A stretch of 12,837 bases of DNA from Mycobacterium sp. (GTDB lineage Bacteria > Actinomycetota > Actinomycetes > Mycobacteriales > Mycobacteriaceae), in the NCBI GenBank assembly GCA_019246375.1, contig JAFAQO010000233.1, positions 1 to 12,837 of the forward strand. The letters are read 5' to 3'. The notes beneath the pieces were generated by a model. That model was not told the DNA's origin and did no database searches. It saw only the letters and a program-made list of their open reading frames with translations. The translations under genes were made by a program, and so were the position numbers. Below are positions 1 to 5,964 of the stretch, piece by piece; position 1 is the first letter of the stretch, and the number at the start of each line of letters is the position of its first letter.

Positions 1-327
1 GACCGCACCCGGGTCGAGATGATGCGTGGATACGCCGAGACGCGGGACTGCCGCCGCCAATTCCTGCTCGGCTACTTCGGAGAAGCTCTCGCCGAACCGT
101 GCGGCAATTGTGACCGCTGCGCGGCCGATGCCGCAGCAGGGCGCGAGCCCGACACCGCGCAGGAATCCGCGCTGCCCGTCGACACGCCGGTCGAGCACCG
201 AGAATGGGGACCGGGCGTGGTGATCAGCGGCGAACCCGACCGCATCACAGTACTTTTCGACGAGTACGGCTACCGCACGCTATCGATCGAATCGATCCGC
301 GAAAGCGGGGTGCTGCAAGTGCGCTGA
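1..327 (+). CDS. RecQ-family ATP-dependent DNA helicase, C-terminal fragment
   Basis: The frame is open from base 1 to a TGA at 325-327, giving the last 108 residues of a gene that begins outside the window. The first half is the RecQ zinc-binding module: a DCRRQFLLGYFGE helix followed by CGNCDRC, giving four cysteines in the usual C-x(n)-C-x2-C-x2-C arrangement. In this family the module follows the two helicase lobes and stabilises DNA binding. After a short Ala/Glu-rich linker the last ~50 residues (HREWGPGVVI, then an ITVLFDEYGYRTL stretch) look like a small beta-barrel of the DUF3553/UvrD-tail type. I see no RQC winged helix or HRDC domain in this stretch. It converges on cdsA with 9 bp between the stop codons. 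The helicase lobes cannot be inspected here. Confidence 0.85.
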   Translation, partial: DRTRVEMMRGYAETRDCRRQFLLGYFGEALAEPCGNCDRCAADAAAGREPDTAQESALPVDTPVEHREWGPGVVISGEPDRITVLFDEYGYRTLSIESIRESGVLQVR

Positions 328-336
328 CGCCGGCTG

Positions 337-1281
337 TCAGGGCACCAGCGTCAGCACGATCCAGGCCGCCACGGCCGCCGGCAGGAATCCGTCGAACCGG
401 TCCAGCAATCCGCCGTGGCCCGGTATCAGGCTGCCCATGTCCTTGATCCCGAGATCACGTTTGACCTGCGATTCCACCAGGTCGCCGAGCGTGGCGGTGA
501 TCACCACGACCAGCCCCAGCAACGCCCCGATCCAGATCGGCTTGTTGGTCAGATAATGCACGCTCAGCACTGTTGCGGTGATTCCGAACACTAGTGAACC
601 GACGAAACCCTCCCAGGATTTCCGCGGGCTGATGGTAGGGACCATCGGATGCTTGCCGAAGAGCACGCCCACGGTGTAACCCCCGATGTCGGAGAAGACG
701 ACGCCGATCGCCAGGGAAAACGCCCGCCCGGCACCGTCGTGCGGGTAGACCAGCAACGCACCGAACGAAGCGAACAGCGGAACCCAGGCGGCCAGAAAAA
801 CCGTCGCCGAGACGTCGCGCAGGTAATTCGCCGGGGCGGCATCCGGACCCGGCGCCGCCCTGCGGCCGTGGCGACTCAACAGCCGCCAGACCATGCACAC
901 CACGACGGTGCCGCCGAACCCGGCCAGGGCTCCGCGCGTAAAGAATGGCCAGGTCAGCCATAGGGTGGCCTGGCCGCCGACCACCAGCGGAATGACCGGA
1001 ATCACGTACCCGGCAGCAGCCAGCCGGCGCGCCACCTCGAGGGTGCCCAGTAAGACACCGACCGAGAGGATAGCGACATACCCCCACGGCCGCGCCCACA
1101 CCAAGCTCGCGATGACCAGGCCACCCAGGGCCGCGCCCACCAGGATCGCCACCGGCAGGTTGCGTCCGGTGCGCGAAGTCTTCGCACCGCTTGACGACGA
1201 CGACCCGCGCGCCGGCTGGTCGGGCGGGGTGCCTGCGCCGGTATCAGTGTGTCCCACGAACCTTGGTTGCTGAGCGGCCAC
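337..1281 (-). CDS. cdsA: CdsA, phosphatidate cytidylyltransferase (CDP-diacylglycerol synthase)
   Basis: A 314-residue membrane enzyme that converts phosphatidic acid and CTP to CDP-diacylglycerol, the precursor of phosphatidylinositol, cardiolipin and phosphatidylethanolamine. The family signature is intact near the C-terminus (about residues 271-297: SQVKRD, then KD, then PGHGGLLDRFD). SDIGGY (197-202) and SPRKSWEG (218-225) are also typical. Several hydrophobic segments run from residue ~42 to the end. The first ~40 residues are hydrophilic and include a five-serine run (27-31), a low-complexity cytoplasmic tail as in other actinobacteria. The start is GTG: it overlaps the frr stop by one base (TAGTG), and a GGAGG lies four bases upstream at 1286-1290, so it is translationally coupled to frr. 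The identification is firm. Confidence 0.96.
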   Translation of the reverse strand: MAAQQPRFVGHTDTGAGTPPDQPARGSSSSSGAKTSRTGRNLPVAILVGAALGGLVIASLVWARPWGYVAILSVGVLLGTLEVARRLAAAGYVIPVIPLVVGGQATLWLTWPFFTRGALAGFGGTVVVCMVWRLLSRHGRRAAPGPDAAPANYLRDVSATVFLAAWVPLFASFGALLVYPHDGAGRAFSLAIGVVFSDIGGYTVGVLFGKHPMVPTISPRKSWEGFVGSLVFGITATVLSVHYLTNKPIWIGALLGLVVVITATLGDLVESQVKRDLGIKDMGSLIPGHGGLLDRFDGFLPAAVAAWIVLTLVP

Positions 1282-1838
1282 TAGACCTCCAGCAGCTCGC
1301 CTTCTTTGCGTTTGACCAGTTCATCGATCTGGGTGACGTACTGGTGGGTGGTTTTGTCCAAATCCTTCTCCGCCCGGACCACCTCGTCCTCGCCGGCTTC
1401 CCCGTCCTTGCGGATGCGGTGCAGTTCCTCCATCGCTTTGCGACGGATATTGCGCACCGAGACCCGGGCTTCCTCGCCTTTGTGCCTGGCCTGCTTGACC
1501 AACTCCCGGCGACGTTCCTCGGTCAGCTGCGGCACAGCGACCCGGATGAGGGTGCCGTCGTTTGTGGGGTTCACCCCCAAGTCGGAGTTGCGGATGGCCG
1601 TCTCGATGGCACGTAGCTGGTTCGCTTCGTATGGCTTGATCACGACCAGACGCGCCTCGGGGACGTTGATGCTGGCCAGTTGGGTAATTGGGGTGGTCGC
1701 GCCGTAATAGTCGATGACGATCCGCGAGAACATGCCGGGGTTGGCCCGGCCGGTGCGGATAGTGGCCAGGTCGTCGCGGGCCACCGATACGGCCTTTTCC
1801 ATTCGCTCTTCGGCGTCAAAGAGAGTCTCGTCGATCAT
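1281..1838 (-). CDS. frr: Frr, ribosome recycling factor
   Basis: A 185-residue protein, exactly the usual length of bacterial ribosome recycling factor. With EF-G it splits the post-termination 70S complex. Recognisable family features are the N-terminal [16 protein letters not shown] helix, [34 protein letters not shown] and the long C-terminal charged helices with [11 protein letters not shown] and [12 protein letters not shown]. The start ATG (1836-1838) overlaps the stop of the last MIRU mini-ORF as ATGA. Its Shine-Dalgarno sequence (GGAGGAG, 1847-1853, eight-base spacing) lies inside that repeat. It sits between pyrH and cdsA as in M. tuberculosis. It is essential in bacteria generally. 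Confidence 0.97.
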   Translation of the reverse strand: MIDETLFDAEERMEKAVSVARDDLATIRTGRANPGMFSRIVIDYYGATTPITQLASINVPEARLVVIKPYEANQLRAIETAIRNSDLGVNPTNDGTLIRVAVPQLTEERRRELVKQARHKGEEARVSVRNIRRKAMEELHRIRKDGEAGEDEVVRAEKDLDKTTHQYVTQIDELVKRKEGELLEV

Positions 1839-1891
1839 TTGCGCCGCTCCTCCTCATCGCTGCGCTCTGCATCGTCGCCGGCGGTGATCAT
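1835..1891 (-). CDS. MIRU mini-ORF 3 of the pyrH-frr array (18 residues)
   Basis: ATG start overlapping the stop of mini-ORF 2; its own TGA overlaps the frr ATG. The peptide is MITA followed by [14 protein letters not shown], so it differs from mini-ORF 2 only at position 4. Confidence 0.35.
   Translation of the reverse strand: MITAGDDAERSDEEERRK
1847..1853 (-). promoter_or_regulatory. Repeat-borne Shine-Dalgarno sequence of frr
   Basis: Minus-strand GGAGGAG, eight bases before the frr ATG, lies entirely inside the last MIRU unit. The essential gene therefore takes its ribosome binding site from the repeat. The same heptamer recurs 53 and 106 bases upstream, ahead of mini-ORFs 3 and 2. Confidence 0.75.
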
Positions 1892-1944
1892 TTGCGCCGC
1901 TCCTCCTCATCGCTGCGCTCTGCATCGTCGCCGAGGGTGATCAT
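1888..1944 (-). CDS. MIRU mini-ORF 2 of the pyrH-frr array (18 residues)
   Basis: ATG start in an ATGA overlap with mini-ORF 1. The peptide is MITL followed by [14 protein letters not shown]. The start is preceded by the GGAGGAG of the upstream unit. Confidence 0.35.
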   Translation of the reverse strand: MITLGDDAERSDEEERRK

Positions 1945-1997
1945 TTGCGCCGCTCCTCCTCATCGCTGCGCTCTGCATCGTCGCCGAGGGTGGTCAC
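1941..1997 (-). CDS. MIRU mini-ORF 1 of the pyrH-frr array (18 residues)
   Basis: Starts with GTG in a GTGA overlap with the pyrH stop and ends TGA inside the next unit's ATGA. The peptide is acidic and charged ([18 protein letters not shown]). It probably matters as a translational relay rather than as a product. Expression is not demonstrable from sequence. Confidence 0.35.
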   Translation of the reverse strand: MTTLGDDAERSDEEERRK

Positions 1998-2797
1998 GGC
2001 GTCCTCCCATCTGAGACCAGCGTTCCGATTTTCTCACCTGCGACGGCGCGCGCGATATTGCCATCGGTCAGCAAGTTGAACACCAGAATCGGCATGCCAT
2101 TGTCCATGCACAAACTGAACGCGGTCGCATCGGCCACCTGCAGCCCGCGGTCGATGACATCGCGATGGGTGATCGTGGTGAACAGTTCGGCGTCGGGGTT
2201 CTCCCGCGGATCCTCGGCGAACACACCGTCGACCGCCTTGGCCATCAGCACCACTTCCGCGCCGATCTCCAGCGCCCGCTGAGCGGCCGTCGTGTCGGTG
2301 GAGAAGTACGGCAACCCCATGCCGGCCCCGAAGATCACCACCCGGCCCTTCTCCAGGTGCCGACGGGCGCGCAGCGGAAGGTAGGGCTCGGCCACCTGCC
2401 CCATGGTGATGGCCGTCTGGACGCGGGTGACAATACCTTCCTTCTCCAAAAAGTCTTGCAGCGCAAGGCTATTCATGACGGTGCCCAGCATCCCCATGTA
2501 GTCCGACCGGGTGCGCTCCATACCGCGCTGTTGTAGCTGGGCGCCACGGAAGAAGTTGCCGCCGCCGATCACGACCGCGATCTGCACACCGCTGCGGACC
2601 ACTTCGGCGATCTGGCGGGCGACCTGCGCCACGACGTCGGGGTCCAGCCCGACCTGCCCGCCGCCGAACATTTCGCCGCCGAGCTTGAGTACTACCCGCG
2701 AGTACTTGGGCCGGTCCGCTGATTCCCGGCCGACATCCCCGTCGTCGGCGGGAAATGGCTCTGCGCCGTCGGTGCTCGGCGGCTGCGGCTCGGTCAT
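1994..2797 (-). CDS. pyrH: PyrH, UMP kinase
   Basis: A 267-residue amino-acid-kinase-fold enzyme that phosphorylates UMP to UDP, the gateway to UTP, CTP and UDP-sugars. The first ~30 residues are a Pro/Asp-rich extension found in mycobacterial PyrH. The core follows: KLGGE (38-42), GGGNFFRG (78-85), [14 protein letters not shown] (164-177), MAKAVDGVF (185-193) and the MDNGMPI segment (231-237). The ATG start has GAGGAG five bases upstream (2802-2807). The stop overlaps the GTG of the first MIRU mini-ORF. It is first in the pyrH-frr-cdsA block. A 186-bp gap to the glycan operon upstream may hold its own promoter. UMP kinase also feeds the UDP-sugar pool used by the neighbouring UDP-glucose dehydrogenase, which may be coincidence. 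Confidence 0.97.
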   Translation of the reverse strand: MTEPQPPSTDGAEPFPADDGDVGRESADRPKYSRVVLKLGGEMFGGGQVGLDPDVVAQVARQIAEVVRSGVQIAVVIGGGNFFRGAQLQQRGMERTRSDYMGMLGTVMNSLALQDFLEKEGIVTRVQTAITMGQVAEPYLPLRARRHLEKGRVVIFGAGMGLPYFSTDTTAAQRALEIGAEVVLMAKAVDGVFAEDPRENPDAELFTTITHRDVIDRGLQVADATAFSLCMDNGMPILVFNLLTDGNIARAVAGEKIGTLVSDGRTP

Positions 2798-2983
2798 CGA
2801 ACTCCTCGCATGACAGCGCCATCCCGGCGAACAGCCAGGACGGCTCCTCCATCCTGCCTCATGCCCGCTCCCCGCTCGTGCGGGGGGCTTGTCCTCGTCG
2901 ATTGTGGACTTGTGGTGAGTGGATAGTCGGCAAAATCACGATAAGTTGCTCTCGGTCGTGCCGGCGGCGCGGCAACGCAGACG
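2798..2983. other. Intergenic region between the glycan operon and pyrH
   Basis: A 186-bp gap, the longest non-coding stretch apart from the repeat arrays. It is the likely site of the end of the glycan transcript and the promoter of the pyrH block. I see no convincing -35/-10 pair. A slightly AT-richer patch lies around 2925-2950. A GC-rich hairpin lies at 2867-2888. A five-codon ORF (MRGVR) starts at 2811 on the minus strand and its stop overlaps the pyrH ATG; it is probably chance. Confidence 0.5.
2867..2888 (-). terminator. GC-rich hairpin upstream of pyrH (possible terminator or leader structure)
   Basis: On the plus strand GCTCCCCGC and GCGGGGGGC flank a four-base TCGT loop, giving a nine-base stem with one U-G wobble. 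On the minus-strand transcript the same stem has one C-A mismatch. No T-run follows on the minus strand, so it is not a classical intrinsic terminator. Mycobacteria do use U-poor hairpins. It could instead sit in the pyrH 5' leader. Confidence 0.3.
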
Positions 2984-4294
2984 TCAATAGCTGTGCGCTG
3001 TGCCGTTACCCAAGCAGAGCAATTGCGCGCTGGTCACGGCGTCGTGGTCGAGGATGTTTCGGGTATCAATCACCACCGCGCCGCCGGCTGCGCAGCGGGC
3101 GATCGAGTCCCAGTCCAGCTCACTGAATTCGCGCCACTCGGTGAGCACCAGGATCGCGTCGGCGTCTTTGGCGGCGACGTAGGGATCCCTGGCGGTGGCC
3201 ACCGGCACCCGGCTGCTGTCGATGGCGTCGAGTCGGGGATCGTACGCGGTGACCTGCGCGCCGGCCCGCTGCAGGACCGCGCAGACCGCCGCCGCCGGTG
3301 AGTCCCGGATGTCGCTGGTGCCGGCCTTGAACGTCAGGCCGAGCGCGGCGACCTTCAATTCATCGAGCGGACGGTGCAACACCTGCCGCAACGTGGCGGC
3401 GATGCGCCCGGCCTGGGCGGCGTTGGTCCGCCGGGCCGACTCGACCTCACGCAGCGCGATCCCGCGCACCCGGCCGGTGTACAACAGCGCGGCGGTGTCC
3501 TTCGGCAAACACGAACCACCCCAGCCGGGGCCGGGCGCCAGGAAATACCGCCCGATCCGCTCATCGGCGCCCATACAGCCGGTGACATCGCGAATGTCGG
3601 CGCCGGCTCGGCCGCACAACTCAGCCAGCGAGTTGACGAATGACAGCTTGACCGCCAAAAACGCGTTGCTGGCGTACTTGGCGAGCTCCGCGCTTTCCAG
3701 GCTCATCAGCAAAACCGTGTCGGTATCGTCCGCGTACAGTTCGGCGACGCGGGCAGCGGCGTCACACCCGTCACCGGTCGCACCGACAACGACCCGTTCG
3801 GGGTAGCGGAAGTCGTGTACGGCGTGGCCTTCCCGCAGGAACTCCGGGTTGGCCACCGTGTGAATCCCGCGGGTGCCCAGTGTTTCGCTGAGTCGACGGC
3901 AGGTGCCAACCGGCACAGTCGATTTCACCGCCACCACCGATCCGGGCTGCATCACCTCGGCCAGCTCAGCCACCGCGCGGTCGACCGCTCGCAGATCGGC
4001 GCTGCCGTCGTCGTTGGTCGGCGTTGGAACGCACACGAATACGATGTCGCGGTCGGCCAGGCACCGGTAATCGCACTCGAAGCGCACAGTTTTCCGCTGC
4101 AAGCTGTGGGCCAACAATTCGTCGAGCTCCGGCTCGTCGATGACCGCCCGACCGCAACGCAACTCAGCGACCCGGTGCGGGTCGGTATCAACGCAAATGG
4201 TGTCAATGCCCTTGACGGTCAAGCAGACCGCGCTGGTCAGGCCGACATAGCCGGCGCCGATAACCCCTACCTTCAGGCGCACCTTTCTGTTCAT
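2984..4294 (-). CDS. ugd: UDP-glucose 6-dehydrogenase
   Basis: A 436-residue UDP-glucose/GDP-mannose dehydrogenase family protein. It oxidises UDP-glucose to UDP-glucuronate with two NAD+. The N-terminal Rossmann domain has GAGYVG (13-18). CVPTPTNDDGS (88-98), STVPVGT (125-131) and NPEFLREG (149-156) follow. The active-site segment GWGGSCLPKD (257-266) holds catalytic Cys262 and Asp266, and K206 lies in the AKYASNAF helix. The C-terminal UDP-binding domain has LTFKAGTSDIRDSPA. Nothing is missing. I chose ATG 4294 because it overlaps the upstream GT9 stop as ATGA and starts just before the Rossmann strand; a longer reading to 4441 would run over the GT9. The UXS-like enzyme at the head of the operon would use its product. 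A GDP-mannose or UDP-ManNAc substrate is less likely but cannot be excluded by eye. Confidence 0.9.
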   Translation of the reverse strand: MNRKVRLKVGVIGAGYVGLTSAVCLTVKGIDTICVDTDPHRVAELRCGRAVIDEPELDELLAHSLQRKTVRFECDYRCLADRDIVFVCVPTPTNDDGSADLRAVDRAVAELAEVMQPGSVVAVKSTVPVGTCRRLSETLGTRGIHTVANPEFLREGHAVHDFRYPERVVVGATGDGCDAAARVAELYADDTDTVLLMSLESAELAKYASNAFLAVKLSFVNSLAELCGRAGADIRDVTGCMGADERIGRYFLAPGPGWGGSCLPKDTAALLYTGRVRGIALREVESARRTNAAQAGRIAATLRQVLHRPLDELKVAALGLTFKAGTSDIRDSPAAAVCAVLQRAGAQVTAYDPRLDAIDSSRVPVATARDPYVAAKDADAILVLTEWREFSELDWDSIARCAAGGAVVIDTRNILDHDAVTSAQLLCLGNGTAHSY

Positions 4295-5244
4295 GCGCAC
4301 TCCGCGAGGATCTGTCGAGTCGCATCGAGGACCCGTGCCGGAGTGATCAGCAGCAGCCCGCGGTGCGGGCGGTCCCCATGCGGGTCGCCGCAGACACCCG
4401 CCCATACCGTGATATGCCGGCCGGCGCCCCTCGGTCCCCACCGGCTCGGTGGTGTCGGCCCGAACAACAGCACCGACGGCGTGCCGGTGGCGGTCGCGAT
4501 GTGCCCCACACCGGTGTCGCCGCAGACCACCAGCTGGCAGTCGCTGATCAGCGCCACCATGCCGAGAATGTCCAGTTTTCCTGCCAGGACCGATGATTCG
4601 TCCAAGCCTGCTTGTGCGGCGACGGTGTCGGCAAGAGATTTCTCCGCGGGCGATCCGGTCACCACGACCCGGTGGCCGGTATCTTTGAGTGCTGCGGCGA
4701 CGATCGCGAACCGATCGGCGGGCCAGCGGCGAGACGGGGCGGCCGCCCCCGGGTGGATGACGACGACACCGTCACGGCGCGGGTATCCCGTCGGCCGGTC
4801 GAGCGCCAAGTCCTCAGGGTCGCAGGCAATTCCAGCTGCTCCCAGCAGCGCGCACCAGCGGTCGACCTCGTGAGTTTCGTCGCGCCACGGCGGCCCGCTC
4901 ACCGACGGGTAGGCCGAATTACGATGTGAAATAACGGCTTTGGGCTCGGCTTCGAGCAGATCGGCGATGCTTTCCGGGCCGCGGCCGTGCAGGTTGACGG
5001 CCAGATCCGGCGGTGAGCCGGCCCAACTCAGGTCGCCGAGCCCCGCTGTCGGCAGAACCTCGTCGACGGCGCCGGAGAACAGCGCCAACGGGCCCAGCGG
5101 CTTCGGCGTCGCCAGCACGATGCGGGGCGACGGGTAAGCGCGCCGCAGTCCGCGCAGCGCTGGTATGCCGGTGAGCAGGTCACCCAGACCCAATGCCCGC
5201 AGCACCAGCACCGTGTCGACCGGCGAGACCGCTGTCACGGCCAT
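4291..5244 (-). CDS. GT9 glycosyltransferase (ADP-heptose:LPS heptosyltransferase family), downstream copy
   Basis: A 317-residue GT-B fold enzyme. The N-terminal acceptor half begins VLVLRALGLGDLLTGIPALRG, the family's opening motif, with Asp22 at the position of the proposed catalytic aspartate of WaaC. The donor half has VVIHPGAAAPSRRWP (161-175), VVVTGSPAEK (193-202) and the nucleotide-heptose motif GDTGVGHIATATGTP (242-256), then LFGPTPPSRWGP. There is no signal peptide, so it is cytoplasmic or peripheral. Clustered with the ADP-heptose genes, it most likely transfers heptose; the acceptor is unknown. ATG 5244 is chosen for its GGAGGA at 5251-5256 with six-base spacing, giving a ten-base overlap with the upstream SDR gene. 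GTG 5238 is an in-frame alternative two codons in. Family assignment is firm; sugar and acceptor are inferred. Confidence 0.9.
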   Translation of the reverse strand: MAVTAVSPVDTVLVLRALGLGDLLTGIPALRGLRRAYPSPRIVLATPKPLGPLALFSGAVDEVLPTAGLGDLSWAGSPPDLAVNLHGRGPESIADLLEAEPKAVISHRNSAYPSVSGPPWRDETHEVDRWCALLGAAGIACDPEDLALDRPTGYPRRDGVVVIHPGAAAPSRRWPADRFAIVAAALKDTGHRVVVTGSPAEKSLADTVAAQAGLDESSVLAGKLDILGMVALISDCQLVVCGDTGVGHIATATGTPSVLLFGPTPPSRWGPRGAGRHITVWAGVCGDPHGDRPHRGLLLITPARVLDATRQILAECA

Positions 5245-5927
5245 GACGATTCCTCCGATGAGCACACCACCATTTCGCGAATCTCGTTGCCCGGCGGCTG
5301 GCTCAGCGCGAAAACCACCGTCTCGGCGACGTTGTCGGGGTCGTTGAGCTTGGCGTCCGGCGGCGGCTTGTACTGCTCGTCGCGGCCGTCGAAGAACGGG
5401 GTTTGCATGCCGCCCGGGATCAGCAGCGTCACTCCGACGGTACCGGCCAGCTCGGCGGCCAGCGCGCGGGTGAATCCGACCACCCCGAATTTCGAGGCAC
5501 AGTACGCGGTGGCGTCGCTGACCGCTTTGATGCCCAGGGTCGACGCGCAGGTGACGATGCGGCCCTGCGTCGTCTTCAGGTACGGGAGGGCCGCTCTGAT
5601 CACCGCGGCGGTACCGAGCAGGTTGACGTGCAGCACGTGTTCCCACTCCTTTGCCAAGACCTTGTCCAGCGGGCCGCAGCTGTCGATGCCCGCCGGAGTG
5701 AACACACCGTGCAGCTGCCCGTCGACCGCGTCGGCCAACTCGCGCACCGCATCGTCGACCGTCGAGGTGTCCGCGAGATCCGCCCACGCATAACGGAGGT
5801 TGTCCTGCGGTTTGGCGATGTCGATGACCAGCGGAGTGCCGCCGCGGCGCCGCACCGCCCGCACCGTCGCGGCACCCAGACCCGATGCGCCGCCCGCAAT
5901 CACGATGTTGCCCAATGTCTGCGCCAT
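5235..5927 (-). CDS. Classical short-chain dehydrogenase/reductase, substrate unknown
   Basis: A 230-residue Rossmann-fold oxidoreductase. It has the cofactor loop GGASGLG (12-18), an acidic residue after strand 2 (Asp36, which favours NAD+ over NADP+) and Asn102. The catalytic set is Ser129, Tyr142 and Lys146 (YCASK). The usual NNAG motif is replaced by TPAG (77-80), which is uncommon. The C-terminal part is short, with a PGGMQTPFF turn (171-179). GAGGGG seven bases before the ATG supports the start. It lies 37 bp after hldE and overlaps the next GT9 by ten bases, so it belongs to the operon. It is not HldD, which is an extended SDR of ~310 residues. It may oxidise or reduce a sugar or sugar nucleotide used by this pathway; no substrate can be named. 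Confidence 0.88.
   Translation of the reverse strand: MAQTLGNIVIAGGASGLGAATVRAVRRRGGTPLVIDIAKPQDNLRYAWADLADTSTVDDAVRELADAVDGQLHGVFTPAGIDSCGPLDKVLAKEWEHVLHVNLLGTAAVIRAALPYLKTTQGRIVTCASTLGIKAVSDATAYCASKFGVVGFTRALAAELAGTVGVTLLIPGGMQTPFFDGRDEQYKPPPDAKLNDPDNVAETVVFALSQPPGNEIREMVVCSSEESSWP
5251..5256 (-). promoter_or_regulatory. Shine-Dalgarno sequence deciding the downstream GT9 start
   Basis: GGAGGA on the minus strand, six bases before ATG 5244 and inside the 3' end of the SDR gene. It favours ATG 5244 over the GTG at 5238 that overlaps the SDR stop. Confidence 0.7.
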
Positions 5928-5964
5928 CAGTTAGCCCCTCTCTACGGCCGTCCCAGCGACCGGG

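Larger units (their letters stand above)
1839..1997 (-). repeat. MIRU-type 53-bp tandem repeat, three copies, between pyrH and frr
   Basis: Three head-to-tail units of exactly 53 bp (1945-1997, 1892-1944, 1839-1891) fill the pyrH-frr junction. On the minus strand each has the core GGCGACGATGCAGAGCG followed by an AG-rich stretch with GGAGGAG, ending in GCGCAAATGATC. The units are nearly identical; the two nearest pyrH carry CTC where the frr-proximal one carries GCC. This core is characteristic of mycobacterial interspersed repetitive units, known from the senX3-regX3 operon of M. tuberculosis. Each unit encodes an 18-residue mini-ORF whose ends overlap its neighbours, and each supplies a Shine-Dalgarno sequence for the next ATG. 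The array spans exactly 159 bp from the GTG overlapping the pyrH stop to the frr ATG. Confidence 0.93.

Noticed and set aside
328-336. Terminator between recQ and cdsA
   Set aside because: Only nine bases separate the stops and no hairpin is evident in or around the gap.
1839-1997. Repeat array as a CRISPR
   Set aside because: The 53-bp units abut directly with no variable spacers, and their core matches mycobacterial MIRU with in-frame mini-ORFs.
2795-2811. Five-codon leader ORF (MRGVR) overlapping the pyrH start
   Set aside because: Too short to distinguish from chance, although its stop does overlap the pyrH ATG.
4295-4441. Longer N-terminus for UDP-glucose dehydrogenase
   Set aside because: The extra 49 codons overlap the GT9 coding region, show no family similarity, and the ATGA overlap at 4294 fits the operon pattern.
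5245-5787. Longer N-terminus for the downstream GT9
   Set aside because: The extension is the out-of-frame shadow of the SDR gene; the family N-terminus and a strong Shine-Dalgarno sequence fit ATG 5244.
5235-5927. SDR as HldD, the ADP-heptose 6-epimerase
   Set aside because: HldD is an extended SDR of about 310 residues with a different N-terminal loop; this is a 230-residue classical SDR.
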